Source of the DNA: Atopobium sp. ICM42b
GTDB lineage: Bacteria > Actinomycetota > Coriobacteriia > Coriobacteriales > Atopobiaceae
Assembly (NCBI GenBank): GCA_000564995.1
Contig: JDFH01000012.1
Span: 1-64,000, forward strand
Length of the DNA: 64,000 nucleotides
Reading direction: 5' to 3'
Both the position numbers and the translations under genes were made by a program. Each line of letters begins with the position of its first letter. The stretch's first letter is position 1. Below, piece by piece: positions 1 through 8,969 of this stretch. The notes under the pieces are model-generated. The model searched no databases, had not been told where the DNA came from, and worked only from the letters and a program-made list of their open reading frames with translations.

Positions 1-5
1 AGGGG

Positions 6-36
6 CGAGCCGCTGACACCCAGAGTCAGCGGCTCG
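6..36. terminator. Hairpin, probable terminator of a gene outside the window
   Basis: Perfect 12-bp arms (CGAGCCGCTGAC and its complement) enclose a 7-nt loop. The trailing TGTTCT is only weakly T-rich, so termination in either direction is possible. Confidence 0.55.
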
Positions 37-124
37 TGTTCTACGCTCGCAAGAAAGGGAGAGGGTCTTTCTCCGAGCTACGGGAACCTGAATAAAGCAA
101 GCAACTAAATTGCTTAAAAACATA

Positions 125-148
125 GTAAGTTAACCGAGGGAAACTTAC
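125..148 (+). terminator. Weak inverted repeat followed by T run
   Basis: GTAAGTT and AACTTAC are separated by 10 nt and followed within a few bases by a run of six T. It could be a weak terminator reading rightward, or an operator; nothing here decides. Confidence 0.25.
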
Positions 149-265
149 AAGAATTTTTTCAGTTTTTTTATCTAATTTCGTAAACTCTACAAAAAGTTAG
201 ACTAAGTTTACATGTCTATGGATTTTTATCTTATATCAAGAAAGTCCGAGATAAACATAAACAAA

Positions 266-294
266 ATCCCCCGCACCGAATTGGTGCGGGGGAT
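266..294 (-). terminator. feoB operon terminator
   Basis: The arms ATCCCCCGCACC and GGTGCGGGGGAT pair perfectly around a 5-nt loop. On the minus strand they are followed by TTTTGTTT, 29 bp past the feoB stop: a classic intrinsic terminator for the feo operon. Confidence 0.9.
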
Positions 295-322
295 CAGGTC
301 AGCGTACTCAGCTAGTAGTAGC

Positions 323-2983
323 TTATGCCTTTGCAACCTCGGTAAGGTTGGTAAGGATCTTGTCGTCCTTCTTATCCCACTTTGGAGCAGGACGGAAGAG
401 CTGGAAGAGAATTGCTGCCAAGAAGATGAAGGCAATAACAGTCCACACACCAAAGGAACCAAGGACAAAGAACTCCCAGAACTGATTGATCATCAGGCCA
501 ACAATCCATGCAAATACGCACTGATAGCCAATAGCAAACCAGAACCACTTAGAGTCGTTCATTTGTCGACGAATAGAACCTACTGCAGCGAAGCAAGGTG
601 CGTCAAGCATATTGAATGCAACAAATGCACACATTGCACCAACGTGGAGGATACCACCAGCATCAGTAAACATACCAGCAAAGCCAGACCACATAGTGAC
701 AGACTTCTCACTTGCATCGCCAAGGCCATAAAGAACGCCAAAGGTGGAAACAAGATTCTCTTTTGCAATCAAAGCAGAAATAGAAGCTACAGTTGCCTGC
801 CAATTTCCAAATCCAAGTGGAGAGAAGATAAATCCAATAGAACCGCCAATAGCAGCAAGCAAAGAAAAGTCCATAACATTATCAGGAGCACCCTGAATAC
901 CTGGGAGATAGCCGAATACTCCATTTGCGCCGTCCCAGTTAGCCCAGCCAAAATTGGATAAAACCCAAATTCCAATTGCTGCAGCAAAAATAATGGTACC
1001 AGCTTTAATAATATACGCAGAAATACGCTCCCAAACATGCATTGCCCAAGACTTAAGAGAAGGCATGTGATAATCAGGAAGTTCCATGACAAATGGTGCT
1101 GGCTCTCCCTCAAAAGCCTTAGTCTTCTTTAGCATGATTGCAGAAATAACAATCATAGCTACACCCAAGAAATAAAAGGCTGGGGCAATCCACCAAGCAG
1201 TAGTTCCTCCAATAAGAACACCCATAATCAAGGCAATAATAGGCTGTTTTGCCGAACATGGAATCATAGTGGTAAGCATAATCGTCATGCGACGATCTTT
1301 CTCATTTTCAATAGTACGAGTAGAAAGAACGCCAGGAACACCACAACCAGAGGAGATAAGAAGTGGAATAAAAGACTTACCTGATAGACCAAAACGACGG
1401 AAGACACGGTCCATAACAAAAGCAACGCGGCTCATATATCCGCAGTCTTCCAAGAAACACAACATAACAAACAAGACAAACATCTGTGGAATAAAGCCAA
1501 GAACAGCACCTACGCCGCCGATAATACCGTCAACTACAAGACTGGTGATGACGGGGCTTGCGCCAGCACCCTCAAGAGCGCCGCGAGCAAGCGTAGGAAT
1601 ACCAGGGACATACATGCCGTACTCAGATGCCTCTGGCTCAGTAGCAGCGCCTTCAACAGCGGTCTTGAAGCCCGCAGCAGTTACGCCGCCCAGAGTCTGA
1701 AGTTCTTGACCTTCAGCAAGAATTGGGTTGCCGTTTGCGTCAAGCTGAAGAGGATTGTCGTCAGTATCAACGAAGTTGCCATCCTCATCATGAACTGGTG
1801 CGCTCAGAGCAACGACGCTCTTTTTAGAAGCTTCGTTCTCAAAATTAGTAATAGCGTCAGAATCCCACTGTTTAGCCGCGATTGCAGCACGAACCTCAGT
1901 GGTATCAATACCGGCCTCGTCTGCTGCATTGAGATATGCGTCAATCTGGTCGCCATAGTGGTGAGAGTCAAAATCATCTTTTGCCTGACTATACTCTGCA
2001 TCTCCGATGCCCAATACGTGAAAACCTTTGTCAAACAGATTGTCGTTGACCCAGTTGGTAGCATTGATACCAACTGTAGAAATAGAGATAAAATACACCA
2101 GGGACATTACAATAACAAAAATTGGAAGACCCAGAATACGGTTAGTAACAACACGGTCAATCTTCTCGGAAGTACTCAGTTTTTTAGGTGCTTTCTTGAC
2201 GCAAGCTGCCATTACGCCAGCAATCCACTCATAACGGTCAGACGTAATGATGGACTCAGCATCATCGTCGCGGGACTGCTCAACTGCAACAATAATCTGC
2301 TCAAGCTCTGCGGTCTTCTCGGCAGAAAGGTTAAGGGGAGCAATTGCATTTGCATCGCGCTCAAAGACCTTAATGGAGTACCAACGAGAAAGAGTTGCAG
2401 GAGCAAGACCCTCGATTGCAGCAGCAATCTTGCCAAGAGCCTCTTCTACCTCTGGGGAGAAGCACTTAACGCCCTCAGCAGGAGTTCCCTCCTGGCCAGC
2501 CTTAATTGCAGTCTTTACCAGAGTGTCAATGTTCTTGTTACGAAGTGCAGAAACCTCAACAACCTCAACACCAAGCTGCTTGGAAAGCTCCTTGGTATCA
2601 ATGACGTCACCGGACTCCTTGAGCAGGTCAACCATGTTAAGACCAAGAACAACAGGGCGGCCAGCCTCAAGAATCTGAGTTGTCAGATAGAGATTTCGCT
2701 CCAGGTTGGTAACATCGAGAAGGTCAATAATGGCGTCTGGACGCTCATTAATGAGGTAGTCACGAGATACCTGCTCCTCTGGTGAATATGGAGACAGAGA
2801 GTAAATACCAGGAAGGTCGACAAAGGTGACGTCCTTATCGGCACGCCAATTTGCCTGCTTCTTCTCAACGGTAACGCCTGGCCAGTTGCCGACGTAGCCG
2901 TTTGAGCCCGTAAGCTCATTGAATAGGGTGGTCTTACCGCAGTTTGGGTTACCTGCAAGACCAATAATAGTCTTTTGTGCCAT
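323..2983 (-). CDS. feoB: Ferrous iron transport protein B
   Basis: Membrane Fe(II) permease with an N-terminal G-protein domain. P-loop GNPNCGKTT is at residues 11-19, DLPG at 57-60, the NMVD G4 motif at 116-119 and a G5-like SALRN at 145-149. The first membrane helix is near 283-305. The remaining helices start near 480, including the typical CGVPGV and PCSAKQP segments. At 886 aa it exceeds the usual 650-800. The excess is a hydrophilic, acidic stretch of about 140 residues (about 315-455) between the first and second helices, probably extracellular. The ATG overlaps the feoA stop (TAATG), so translation is coupled. The stop precedes a strong terminator. Identity is certain; the role of the extra loop is unknown. 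Confidence 0.97.
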   Translation of the reverse strand: MAQKTIIGLAGNPNCGKTTLFNELTGSNGYVGNWPGVTVEKKQANWRADKDVTFVDLPGIYSLSPYSPEEQVSRDYLINERPDAIIDLLDVTNLERNLYLTTQILEAGRPVVLGLNMVDLLKESGDVIDTKELSKQLGVEVVEVSALRNKNIDTLVKTAIKAGQEGTPAEGVKCFSPEVEEALGKIAAAIEGLAPATLSRWYSIKVFERDANAIAPLNLSAEKTAELEQIIVAVEQSRDDDAESIITSDRYEWIAGVMAACVKKAPKKLSTSEKIDRVVTNRILGLPIFVIVMSLVYFISISTVGINATNWVNDNLFDKGFHVLGIGDAEYSQAKDDFDSHHYGDQIDAYLNAADEAGIDTTEVRAAIAAKQWDSDAITNFENEASKKSVVALSAPVHDEDGNFVDTDDNPLQLDANGNPILAEGQELQTLGGVTAAGFKTAVEGAATEPEASEYGMYVPGIPTLARGALEGAGASPVITSLVVDGIIGGVGAVLGFIPQMFVLFVMLCFLEDCGYMSRVAFVMDRVFRRFGLSGKSFIPLLISSGCGVPGVLSTRTIENEKDRRMTIMLTTMIPCSAKQPIIALIMGVLIGGTTAWWIAPAFYFLGVAMIVISAIMLKKTKAFEGEPAPFVMELPDYHMPSLKSWAMHVWERISAYIIKAGTIIFAAAIGIWVLSNFGWANWDGANGVFGYLPGIQGAPDNVMDFSLLAAIGGSIGFIFSPLGFGNWQATVASISALIAKENLVSTFGVLYGLGDASEKSVTMWSGFAGMFTDAGGILHVGAMCAFVAFNMLDAPCFAAVGSIRRQMNDSKWFWFAIGYQCVFAWIVGLMINQFWEFFVLGSFGVWTVIAFIFLAAILFQLFRPAPKWDKKDDKILTNLTEVAKA

Positions 2984-3228
2984 TAGGCTTCCTCTACCTT
3001 GTGAACGTCTACTACTTCAATGCTTGCAGCTTCATCCTTGCGGATAGAAAGCTCGTAGCCACGAACTGTGAGCTCAATTGGATCTCCCAGTGGAGCTACT
3101 TTTTTGACATGAACCTCAGTGCCCTTAGTAAGGCCCATGTCCATGATGCGACGTTTCACGGCGCCTACACCCTTTAGCGCAGCAACCGTGCAACTCTCCC
3201 CCACCTTAACTTCTTTCAGAGTTGCCAT
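2983..3228 (-). CDS. feoA: FeoA domain protein
   Basis: An 81-aa SH3-like FeoA protein, the small cytoplasmic partner of FeoB in Fe(II) uptake. Visible family features are the central RRIMDMGLTKG stretch with the conserved LG/GMT-type turn, and the C-terminal GYELSIRKDEA strand, which matches the usual G-x-x-L-S/A-L-R. It is the second gene of the operon and its stop codon shares a base with the feoB start. The start has AAAGGAAGG-like bases upstream on the minus strand. It is most likely a regulatory subunit; its precise effect on FeoB is not known. Confidence 0.93.
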   Translation of the reverse strand: MATLKEVKVGESCTVAALKGVGAVKRRIMDMGLTKGTEVHVKKVAPLGDPIELTVRGYELSIRKDEAASIEVVDVHKVEEA

Positions 3229-3297
3229 AACCTTCCTTTCATCGAAACACGTATTAAAAGCCGCGGGTTTTACCAGCAGCGCAATACAACAAAGTGT

Positions 3298-3564
3298 TTA
3301 GAGCGGAGAAACCATGATGTGCGACGACATCTGACGGTTCAATCCAAGTCGTGCACCCTTAACACTAACAATAACGTCGCCGTTGACTCGTGAAATAACC
3401 TTTACCTCGGCGCCCTCAACAAAACCAAGTGTTGAGAGGTGCTGGCGAAGATCAGAAGCACCCTTAACCGTTACGATCAGCGCAGTCTCTCCCTCACCAA
3501 GCATGGCAAGAGGAAGAACTGGACCAGAATTCGCAGGACCCTGTGAGGTCTTTTCTGTATCCAT
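3298..3564 (-). CDS. Second FeoA domain protein, first gene of feo operon
   Basis: An 88-aa FeoA-type protein with an extra Ser/Pro-rich N-terminus of about 20 residues. The core carries LSTLGFVEGAEVKVI and the ending VKGARLGLNRQMSSHIMV, both diagnostic of FeoA. It differs clearly from the adjacent feoA, so this is an old divergence and not a recent tandem copy. Arrangements with two FeoA proteins and one FeoB are known in Gram-positive bacteria. A GGGGG Shine-Dalgarno sits just before the ATG. A perfect 15-bp palindrome lies about 20 bp upstream of the start and is a candidate iron-responsive operator. Confidence 0.9.
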   Translation of the reverse strand: MDTEKTSQGPANSGPVLPLAMLGEGETALIVTVKGASDLRQHLSTLGFVEGAEVKVISRVNGDVIVSVKGARLGLNRQMSSHIMVSPL

Positions 3565-3585
3565 GCATCCCCCAAAATAACGTAG

Positions 3586-3600
3586 GCAAACTAAGTTTGC
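3586..3600. promoter_or_regulatory. Palindrome upstream of feo operon, candidate metal-regulator site
   Basis: GCAAACTAAGTTTGC is a perfect inverted repeat (6-bp arms, TAA centre) 22 bp before the first feo start codon. DtxR/IdeR-family operators are A/T-rich palindromes in this position, but the sequence does not match the TTAGGTTAG-type consensus well. Another AAGTT/AACTT repeat lies near 3634-3655. The regulator is inferred, not shown. Confidence 0.35.
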
Positions 3601-3678
3601 TCTTTCGAACTTTTACTTCATTAGTATCAACTAAAAGTTAAGGTAATTCAACTTTCATTTAATAATTAAAATAAAAAT

Positions 3679-3716
3679 AAGGCGAGAAACTCTGTCTACC
3701 AGTGGTTTCTCGCCTT
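3679..3716 (-). terminator. ppc terminator built from an inverted pair of the 13-mer motif
   Basis: AAGGCGAGAAAC and GTTTCTCGCCTT form perfect 12-bp arms around 14 nt. On the minus strand the hairpin is followed by a long T-rich tail, 89 bp past the ppc stop. The arms are two head-to-head near copies of the window's repeated motif GGGTTTCTCGCC. Confidence 0.85.
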
Positions 3717-3804
3717 GTAAATATTGCAACTTTATTTCAGGTAATCCTAGTTTTACGTAAACATAAACGATTGTTTGCTCAAGCTTACGGCAAGCTGTGT
3801 GACA

Positions 3805-6672
3805 TCAGCCCGTATTCTGCAGACCTGCGGCAACACCAGACACGGTGCACAAAATCAAATACGTAATGTTTGCACGTTCCTCTGGAGTAAGCATGTCATC
3901 CCTTATACGAAGCTCAGACAGGGCATGCACCTGCGTAACCGAGAGAATATTAACAAATGGAAGACGCAGGCGGATAACAGGACCAAGCACACGACGGTTC
4001 TCCAATGGCCACTTGTTCCCAGTGATAGCAAGGACCCACTTGCGCGTCAACGACATCTCGGAGAGAACCATCTCCGAAAGTTCAGGGCGATCACCCAGAG
4101 CCAGATAAAGTCTTGCAATACGAGCATCAATTTTGGAGATTGACATCTCAATGTTGTCGATAAACGTAGTGAACAGCGGCCACTCTCTATATGCCTCACG
4201 GAGACGTTCGATATCCCCTACTGCCTCGCAGGCACTGCCCAGTCCGTACCAAGCAGCCAGGTTGATACGAGCCTGTGACCACGAGAAAATCCAGGGGATA
4301 GCACGCAAGTCATCAAGAGACTTAGCGCCCAGACCGCGTTTTGCAGGTCTTGAACCAATGGGAAGAAGACCAATCTCTGTCAAAGGGGTAACAACCGAGA
4401 ACCACTCAGCAAAGCCATCGGAGTGAATGAGCTCCAAGAAGCGCTGCTTGGAGGCTTTATCAAGCTCAGAAGCCAGCGAAGCAAACTTCACGTCTGTCTG
4501 GGTGTTCTTCTGCTCAATAGAAGGTGCCATCTGAAGCAGTGTTGCTCCAGCAACAGACTCTACGTGACGACGAGCAAGTGTTGGGTCACCATAGCGAGCA
4601 AAAATAACTTCTCCCTGCTCAGTAAGTTTAAAGCGACCGTTTACCGATCCCTTAGGCTGAGACAGAACAGCACGGTTTGCAGGACCACCGCCACGACCAA
4701 CTGCACCGCCACGGCCATGCATCAAGATGAGGTCAATGGAGTTCTTCTCTGCCCACTCTGCCAAAGCAGCCTGGGTCTTATGCAGCACCAACGTTGCCGT
4801 AGTTGGTCCTTCGTCCTTTGAGGAATCGGAATAGCCCAGCATGACCTCAAGCTTGCGGCCTGTCTGAGCAAGACGCGACTGCACCTCAGAAATCTGAATT
4901 ACCTGGTCAAGTATAGCAACAGCGTTCTCAAGGTCTTCAATTTGCTCAAAGAGTGGAATAACGTCTAGTACAGGAACGTCTTCTTCATTTGCAAACGCTA
5001 GACGTGCAAGCTTATAGACATTCTCAACATCCTGAGCAGACTGCGTAAACGAAATAATATAGCGACGAGCAGCATTAATGCCGTTCTTCTTTTGAATTGA
5101 TCCAATGGAGCGGAAGGTATCTAGCACCTCCTGCGTCATAGCATCAAGTTTGGCGGGTTTCTCGGCAGTTGATGGGTGTGCCTCAATATCTGTAAGTGCA
5201 CGCTTGTGCACCAAAGAGTGCTGACGGAACTCCATCTCTACCAAATGGAAGCCAAAAGTTTGAGCCTGCCAGATAAGCTTCTGAACAGGACCGTAGGCAA
5301 TACGGAAAGCCCCTGCTTGAGCCAGTGAATCCTGAATAACGCGCAGATCAGCAATAAACTCTTCAGCGTTTTGATACATCAGGTCAGCATTGCGCTCAAT
5401 GGTGGCGCTGAGTCGGCCAGAAATGACGCGCATTGCCGCACGGTGCAACTCAGACCCAGCCTTATCAATAGCCCTAGAGGTCAGGGCCTGGCTCATTTCT
5501 ACCTGCTGTGCCCAAAGATTGACAAGCGCAGGCGAAGCTGGAGTAGAAATACCATCAAGCGTCAGGCCTCGACTGACTTCCTTGGTAGCCCGAGCCAGTG
5601 CCTGCAGTACGTGTACACGGTACTTCTCGGCAACTTGGCGAGAAACCAGAGCGGTAACATTAGGGTTACCGTCGCGGTCGGAGCCAATCCAGCTACCTGG
5701 ACGGAAAAATGGTGGGCAGACAGGCGGCACACAACCAGCGTTTTCTCCCAGCACCCAGTTATCAAAGCGGCGATATACCGAAGGAACCATCTCAAAAAGG
5801 GTGGTATCAAAAATGTTGAGGACAGTATCAGCCTCCTCCAAAGGAGTTGGCTTTTTATGACCGATAGGAGACGTACGGAATAGGCCGTCAATCTCTTGCA
5901 GCATGCGACGCTCGTTTTCCACACGAGCAGGACCACCAAGCCTCTGACGTTCATCAAGAAGCTCTGAAATGGTACGGATTCGGCGCTCAACGTTTTTACG
6001 ACGAGCCTCAGTTGGGTGCGCGGTAAAGACGGGGTGGAACTCAAGACGATTAAGACGTGCTTTTGCCTCTTCTTCACCGCACTCGTCAATAAGCTGTCTA
6101 TATGCAACGGTTATCTCATTGATAGGGTCTTCTGCAGAAGATGGATCAACAGAAGCCTCACGAGAGCGCAGGCTGGTAACGCGATAATTCTCTTCACAAA
6201 GATTTGCTAAGTGGAAGAAAGTTACAAATGCACGCATGAGAAGCACGGAGTCTTCCATGCTTAGGTTGTCAATGGTAGAAGCAAAACGCAGAAAAGCATT
6301 AAGCGATTCCTTCTCTGAATCTACTTTGAGTACCGCATTGATTGCCTCAAGCAGCAAAGGTGCGCGAGTTGTAGACAAATCATCTGGTCCAGCTTTAATT
6401 GCCTCAACCAACAACGTGTCAAAACTAGTAAGAAGATCTGGATTGTACTCAGCAAGCACTTTTCTTACCAAACGCAAAAAGAAGGTAAGGTTATCGCGCA
6501 GAGGAGCTGGCGCTTTAAGCGCCTGAATAAGGGTACGAGCAGCAGCAATCTCATTCCCGCGTCGTTCAAGAAGCGACTGAGCTACTTCAGAAGTTGTTGC
6601 ACCATCGATGGGTTTCTCGTCAAAAGAAGCATTGCTGGACTCTAGATTTGAATCTTGAGGATTGCCTGCCAT
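3805..6672 (-). CDS. ppc: Phosphoenolpyruvate carboxylase
   Basis: Carboxylates PEP with bicarbonate to oxaloacetate, an anaplerotic step feeding aspartate and reductive C4 metabolism. Signatures are FTAHPTE with the catalytic histidine, GSDRDGNPNVT, MLGYSDSSKDEG, HGRGGAVGRGGGP and the C-terminal QNTG typical of bacterial enzymes. I chose the ATG giving MAGNPQDS (955 aa) because GAAAGG lies 6 nt upstream; the longer frame adds 23 residues without a ribosome site. The gene is monocistronic: a motif-pair terminator follows and a divergent flippase gene lies upstream. Three copies or near copies of the window's repeated motif lie inside it (5156, 5637, 6610). Identity is certain. Confidence 0.97.
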   Translation of the reverse strand: MAGNPQDSNLESSNASFDEKPIDGATTSEVAQSLLERRGNEIAAARTLIQALKAPAPLRDNLTFFLRLVRKVLAEYNPDLLTSFDTLLVEAIKAGPDDLSTTRAPLLLEAINAVLKVDSEKESLNAFLRFASTIDNLSMEDSVLLMRAFVTFFHLANLCEENYRVTSLRSREASVDPSSAEDPINEITVAYRQLIDECGEEEAKARLNRLEFHPVFTAHPTEARRKNVERRIRTISELLDERQRLGGPARVENERRMLQEIDGLFRTSPIGHKKPTPLEEADTVLNIFDTTLFEMVPSVYRRFDNWVLGENAGCVPPVCPPFFRPGSWIGSDRDGNPNVTALVSRQVAEKYRVHVLQALARATKEVSRGLTLDGISTPASPALVNLWAQQVEMSQALTSRAIDKAGSELHRAAMRVISGRLSATIERNADLMYQNAEEFIADLRVIQDSLAQAGAFRIAYGPVQKLIWQAQTFGFHLVEMEFRQHSLVHKRALTDIEAHPSTAEKPAKLDAMTQEVLDTFRSIGSIQKKNGINAARRYIISFTQSAQDVENVYKLARLAFANEEDVPVLDVIPLFEQIEDLENAVAILDQVIQISEVQSRLAQTGRKLEVMLGYSDSSKDEGPTTATLVLHKTQAALAEWAEKNSIDLILMHGRGGAVGRGGGPANRAVLSQPKGSVNGRFKLTEQGEVIFARYGDPTLARRHVESVAGATLLQMAPSIEQKNTQTDVKFASLASELDKASKQRFLELIHSDGFAEWFSVVTPLTEIGLLPIGSRPAKRGLGAKSLDDLRAIPWIFSWSQARINLAAWYGLGSACEAVGDIERLREAYREWPLFTTFIDNIEMSISKIDARIARLYLALGDRPELSEMVLSEMSLTRKWVLAITGNKWPLENRRVLGPVIRLRLPFVNILSVTQVHALSELRIRDDMLTPEERANITYLILCTVSGVAAGLQNTG

Positions 6673-6853
6673 GCTCATCCTTTCGTCACATGACTCAGAA
6701 TACGTACTATCTACCATACCCTTTTGTAACAATCTTCGCACGATTGTTTGTCAATCTGTTACCTAATGTACATCGTGGACTACAATCTATATAACAAATA
6801 AAAATTGATATATCAAAGTTTCTGACCGCGCTAAAGAAGATCTTAGGTTTTAC

Positions 6854-8287
6854 ATGCTCAATCCATTCAAGAAAAGTCGTACTGCGTACAACAATTCTTC
6901 CGTACATAAGCAGGTAGAGCGTCTTCGCACACCTCGCTATGAGCTTGATGACTCGCGCACAAACGGGGGTCAACCTGGCATTGTGGTTACATGGTGGACC
7001 AGGCTTCTCTCTGCCGTGGTCTCTGGCGATATTGCTAATCAAGACGAGCAATACTTGGCACATCAAACGTCCCAGGATTATCTCTTCAACGCACTTGGAC
7101 AAGGCGCCTGGGGCGCACTTTTCCCGCTTTTAACTGTTGTTTGCTCCCAGCTTGTTGGCATTGAACAAGCAGGACTTTTCTCCATGGCATTTGTTGTGGC
7201 AACGCTTTTGTTATTTATTGCCCAATACGGTGTTCGCACGTATCAAGTTTCCGACATAGCTGAACAACGTAGTTTTTCTGATTACCAGATTCAACGCGCA
7301 GCTACCGTTATTGTCATGGTACTAGCAGGTCTTATTTGGTGCTTCTTTAAAGGATATACCGAGCCCATGTTTTCTATCTGCACGGGAGCTTTGCTCTTTA
7401 GGGCGGTTGACGGTATGGCTGATGTCTACGAAGGTCGTCTTCAGCAAAAAGACAAGCTCTACCTCGCAGGACTCAGTCAGGCTCTTAGGTGTAGTGCCAG
7501 TTTTATTCTCTTTACTGTTGTGTTGTTTGTTACCAGAAATCTTGTATGGGCAAGCTGGAGCATGGGCATTTGTGCTCTTATCACCCTGCTATTTGTTTCT
7601 GCTCCCCTAGCCATTCTTGAGACCGATAAAAGCGTGCGCATCAAACTTGCAAACATCAAAGATATCTTCGTACAGTGCTGGCCTCTCTTTTTAGCACTTT
7701 TCCTCTACAACCTTATTGACTCGCTGCCAAAGTTTGCCATGGAAGGCACGCTTTCTTACAGCAATCAGTTGTACTTCAACGCACTTTATTTCCCAGCTCA
7801 CACTATTTTGATGATCTCTACACTCATCTACAGGCCACAGCTTTTCAAACTTGCTAGTTTGCTAGAAACCTCAATTCATAATCCCGCTAATAAGAAACGC
7901 TTTGGCGTAATGGTACTTGCTCTGTTTGGAGCCATTGCCGTTGTCACCGCAGGTACTGCAGCTTTTGTCGAGTTTATTGGCATTCCTCTTAACGGCTTCT
8001 TGTATGGAGTTGACTTTGAGCAATATCGTGGACTCGCACGCATTATGGTGGCCACGGGCGGACTTTGCGCTGCTATCGACTTTTTGTATCAGCTGGTCAC
8101 TATCATGCGAGCTCAAAAGGCAGTTACGCGCGCGTACCTCATTTCATTTGCTGTATCCATCCCCATTATCTGGATGATGGTCAGCTTTACGGGCCTTAAC
8201 GGCGCAGTTATTGGCAGCTTCTCCTCTATCCTTATCCTCTTCTTGCTGCTCATCAGCGAATACGCTGTAGCACGCATAAAAAACTAG
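6854..8287 (+). CDS. Polysaccharide flippase (MATE/Wzx-like, 477 aa)
   Basis: A polytopic membrane protein with about 12 hydrophobic helices after a basic, hydrophilic N-terminus of roughly 75 residues. The string GVRTYQVSD and the following DGMADVYEGRLQQ region resemble the second flippase at 32330-33580 (EIRTYQVTD, EDVFHGMFQQ), so the two are paralogues. Proteins of this superfamily carry lipid-linked glycans across the membrane. It stands alone between ppc and a convergent glutaredoxin gene, away from the main glycan locus. The start has a modest AGG 6 nt upstream. The substrate is unknown. Confidence 0.8.
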   Translation: MLNPFKKSRTAYNNSSVHKQVERLRTPRYELDDSRTNGGQPGIVVTWWTRLLSAVVSGDIANQDEQYLAHQTSQDYLFNALGQGAWGALFPLLTVVCSQLVGIEQAGLFSMAFVVATLLLFIAQYGVRTYQVSDIAEQRSFSDYQIQRAATVIVMVLAGLIWCFFKGYTEPMFSICTGALLFRAVDGMADVYEGRLQQKDKLYLAGLSQALRCSASFILFTVVLFVTRNLVWASWSMGICALITLLFVSAPLAILETDKSVRIKLANIKDIFVQCWPLFLALFLYNLIDSLPKFAMEGTLSYSNQLYFNALYFPAHTILMISTLIYRPQLFKLASLLETSIHNPANKKRFGVMVLALFGAIAVVTAGTAAFVEFIGIPLNGFLYGVDFEQYRGLARIMVATGGLCAAIDFLYQLVTIMRAQKAVTRAYLISFAVSIPIIWMMVSFTGLNGAVIGSFSSILILFLLLISEYAVARIKN

Positions 8288-8310
8288 CAAAACAATTGAT
8301 GCTCAAACGT

Positions 8311-8349
8311 AAAACCCCTCTGCTCCATACGTTGGAACAGAGGGGTTTT
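8311..8349 (+). terminator. Flippase terminator
   Basis: AAAACCCCTCTG and CAGAGGGGTTTT form a 12-bp stem extended by TCC/GGA, with T residues on both strands. It ends the rightward flippase transcript 24 bp past the stop. Confidence 0.9.
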
Positions 8350-8360
8350 AATGCATATAG

Positions 8361-8391
8361 CGAGAAACCCGTCTGCTAGAAGGGTTTCTCG
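8361..8391 (-). terminator. Glutaredoxin terminator, an inverted pair of the 13-mer motif
   Basis: CGAGAAACCC and GGGTTTCTCG are perfect 10-bp arms around an 11-nt loop, 10 bp past the glutaredoxin stop. It is the second hairpin in the window made of two facing copies of the repeated motif. The tail on the minus strand is A/T-rich but lacks a strong T run. Confidence 0.65.
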
Positions 8392-8400
8392 ACAATGAAC

Positions 8401-8718
8401 TTAGAAGGAACAAGCGCCGCCGATAGTGCAAGCAGCTGCTGAAGAACCGTCGTCTGAATCATCGTTTGAACCAGAAACATGGAAGACTTCGGAGAGGTAG
8501 TTAATGATGTCGCCGGACTCATACATTGCCTTGCCGTCAATGAACAGACATGGAACCTGGCGCTTGCCGCCAACCTCAATGAGACGCTCGCGAGCTGCGT
8601 CATCAGCAACAATATCATGCATAGGAAGCTCAATGTTGTTCTGCTCCATGAAGGACATTACCTTGTGGCAGTATGGGCAGGTTGGCTTATAGAAAAGCTC
8701 AAGATTCTGAGTAGCCAT
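8401..8718 (-). CDS. Glutaredoxin-family protein
   Basis: A 105-aa thioredoxin-fold protein with the CPYC redox motif near residue 14, the cis-proline segment QVPCLFIDG and the GDIINYLSE helix, all typical of glutaredoxins. The last 20 residues form a Ser/Asp-rich tail with two additional cysteines (AAACTIGGACSF), unusual for the family and possibly metal- or thiol-reactive. A perfect AAAGGAG site precedes the ATG. It is a single gene. Whether the reductant is glutathione, another low-molecular-weight thiol or a reductase cannot be told from here. Confidence 0.9.
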   Translation of the reverse strand: MATQNLELFYKPTCPYCHKVMSFMEQNNIELPMHDIVADDAARERLIEVGGKRQVPCLFIDGKAMYESGDIINYLSEVFHVSGSNDDSDDGSSAAACTIGGACSF

Positions 8719-8836
8719 AAAAACTCCTTTTGTTAGTAATTACTACTACTTTGTCTATACCCACCACAGTGCAGTTGTTTCACATGGATTTAGATAGGCA
8801 TAAAAATAGCCGCACAAGGCGGCTATTAATAGTTGA

Positions 8837-8912
8837 TGGTGCCAGCAACCAGGATCGAACTGATGACCCCCGCTTTACGAGAGCGGTGCTCTACCAACTG
8901 AGCTATGCTGGC
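8837..8912 (-). tRNA. tRNA-Thr (anticodon CGT)
   Basis: On the minus strand the 76-nt sequence starts GCCAGCATAGCTCAG and ends with an encoded CCA. The anticodon stem CCGCT/AGCGG holds the loop CTCGTAA, giving anticodon CGT for ACG codons. The D loop (GTTGGTAGAGC) and T loop (TTCGATC) are canonical and the acceptor stem pairs GCCAGCA with TGCTGGC. Confidence 0.96.
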
Positions 8913-8969
8913 GTGCAAAAGCGCGCTAACAACTATACGGGGAAGCCCTGTATTATTCAAGCAGAAATA

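Larger units (their letters stand above)
1..322. other. Intergenic start of window
   Basis: No convincing gene lies here; the longer open frames are antisense to feoB. It holds a strong hairpin at 6-36, a weaker inverted repeat at 125-148 and the feoB terminator at 266-294. A/T-rich DNA at 150-215 contains the string ACTAAGTTT, also found in the feo promoter palindrome. Whatever gene ends at 6-36 lies outside the window. Confidence 0.6.
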
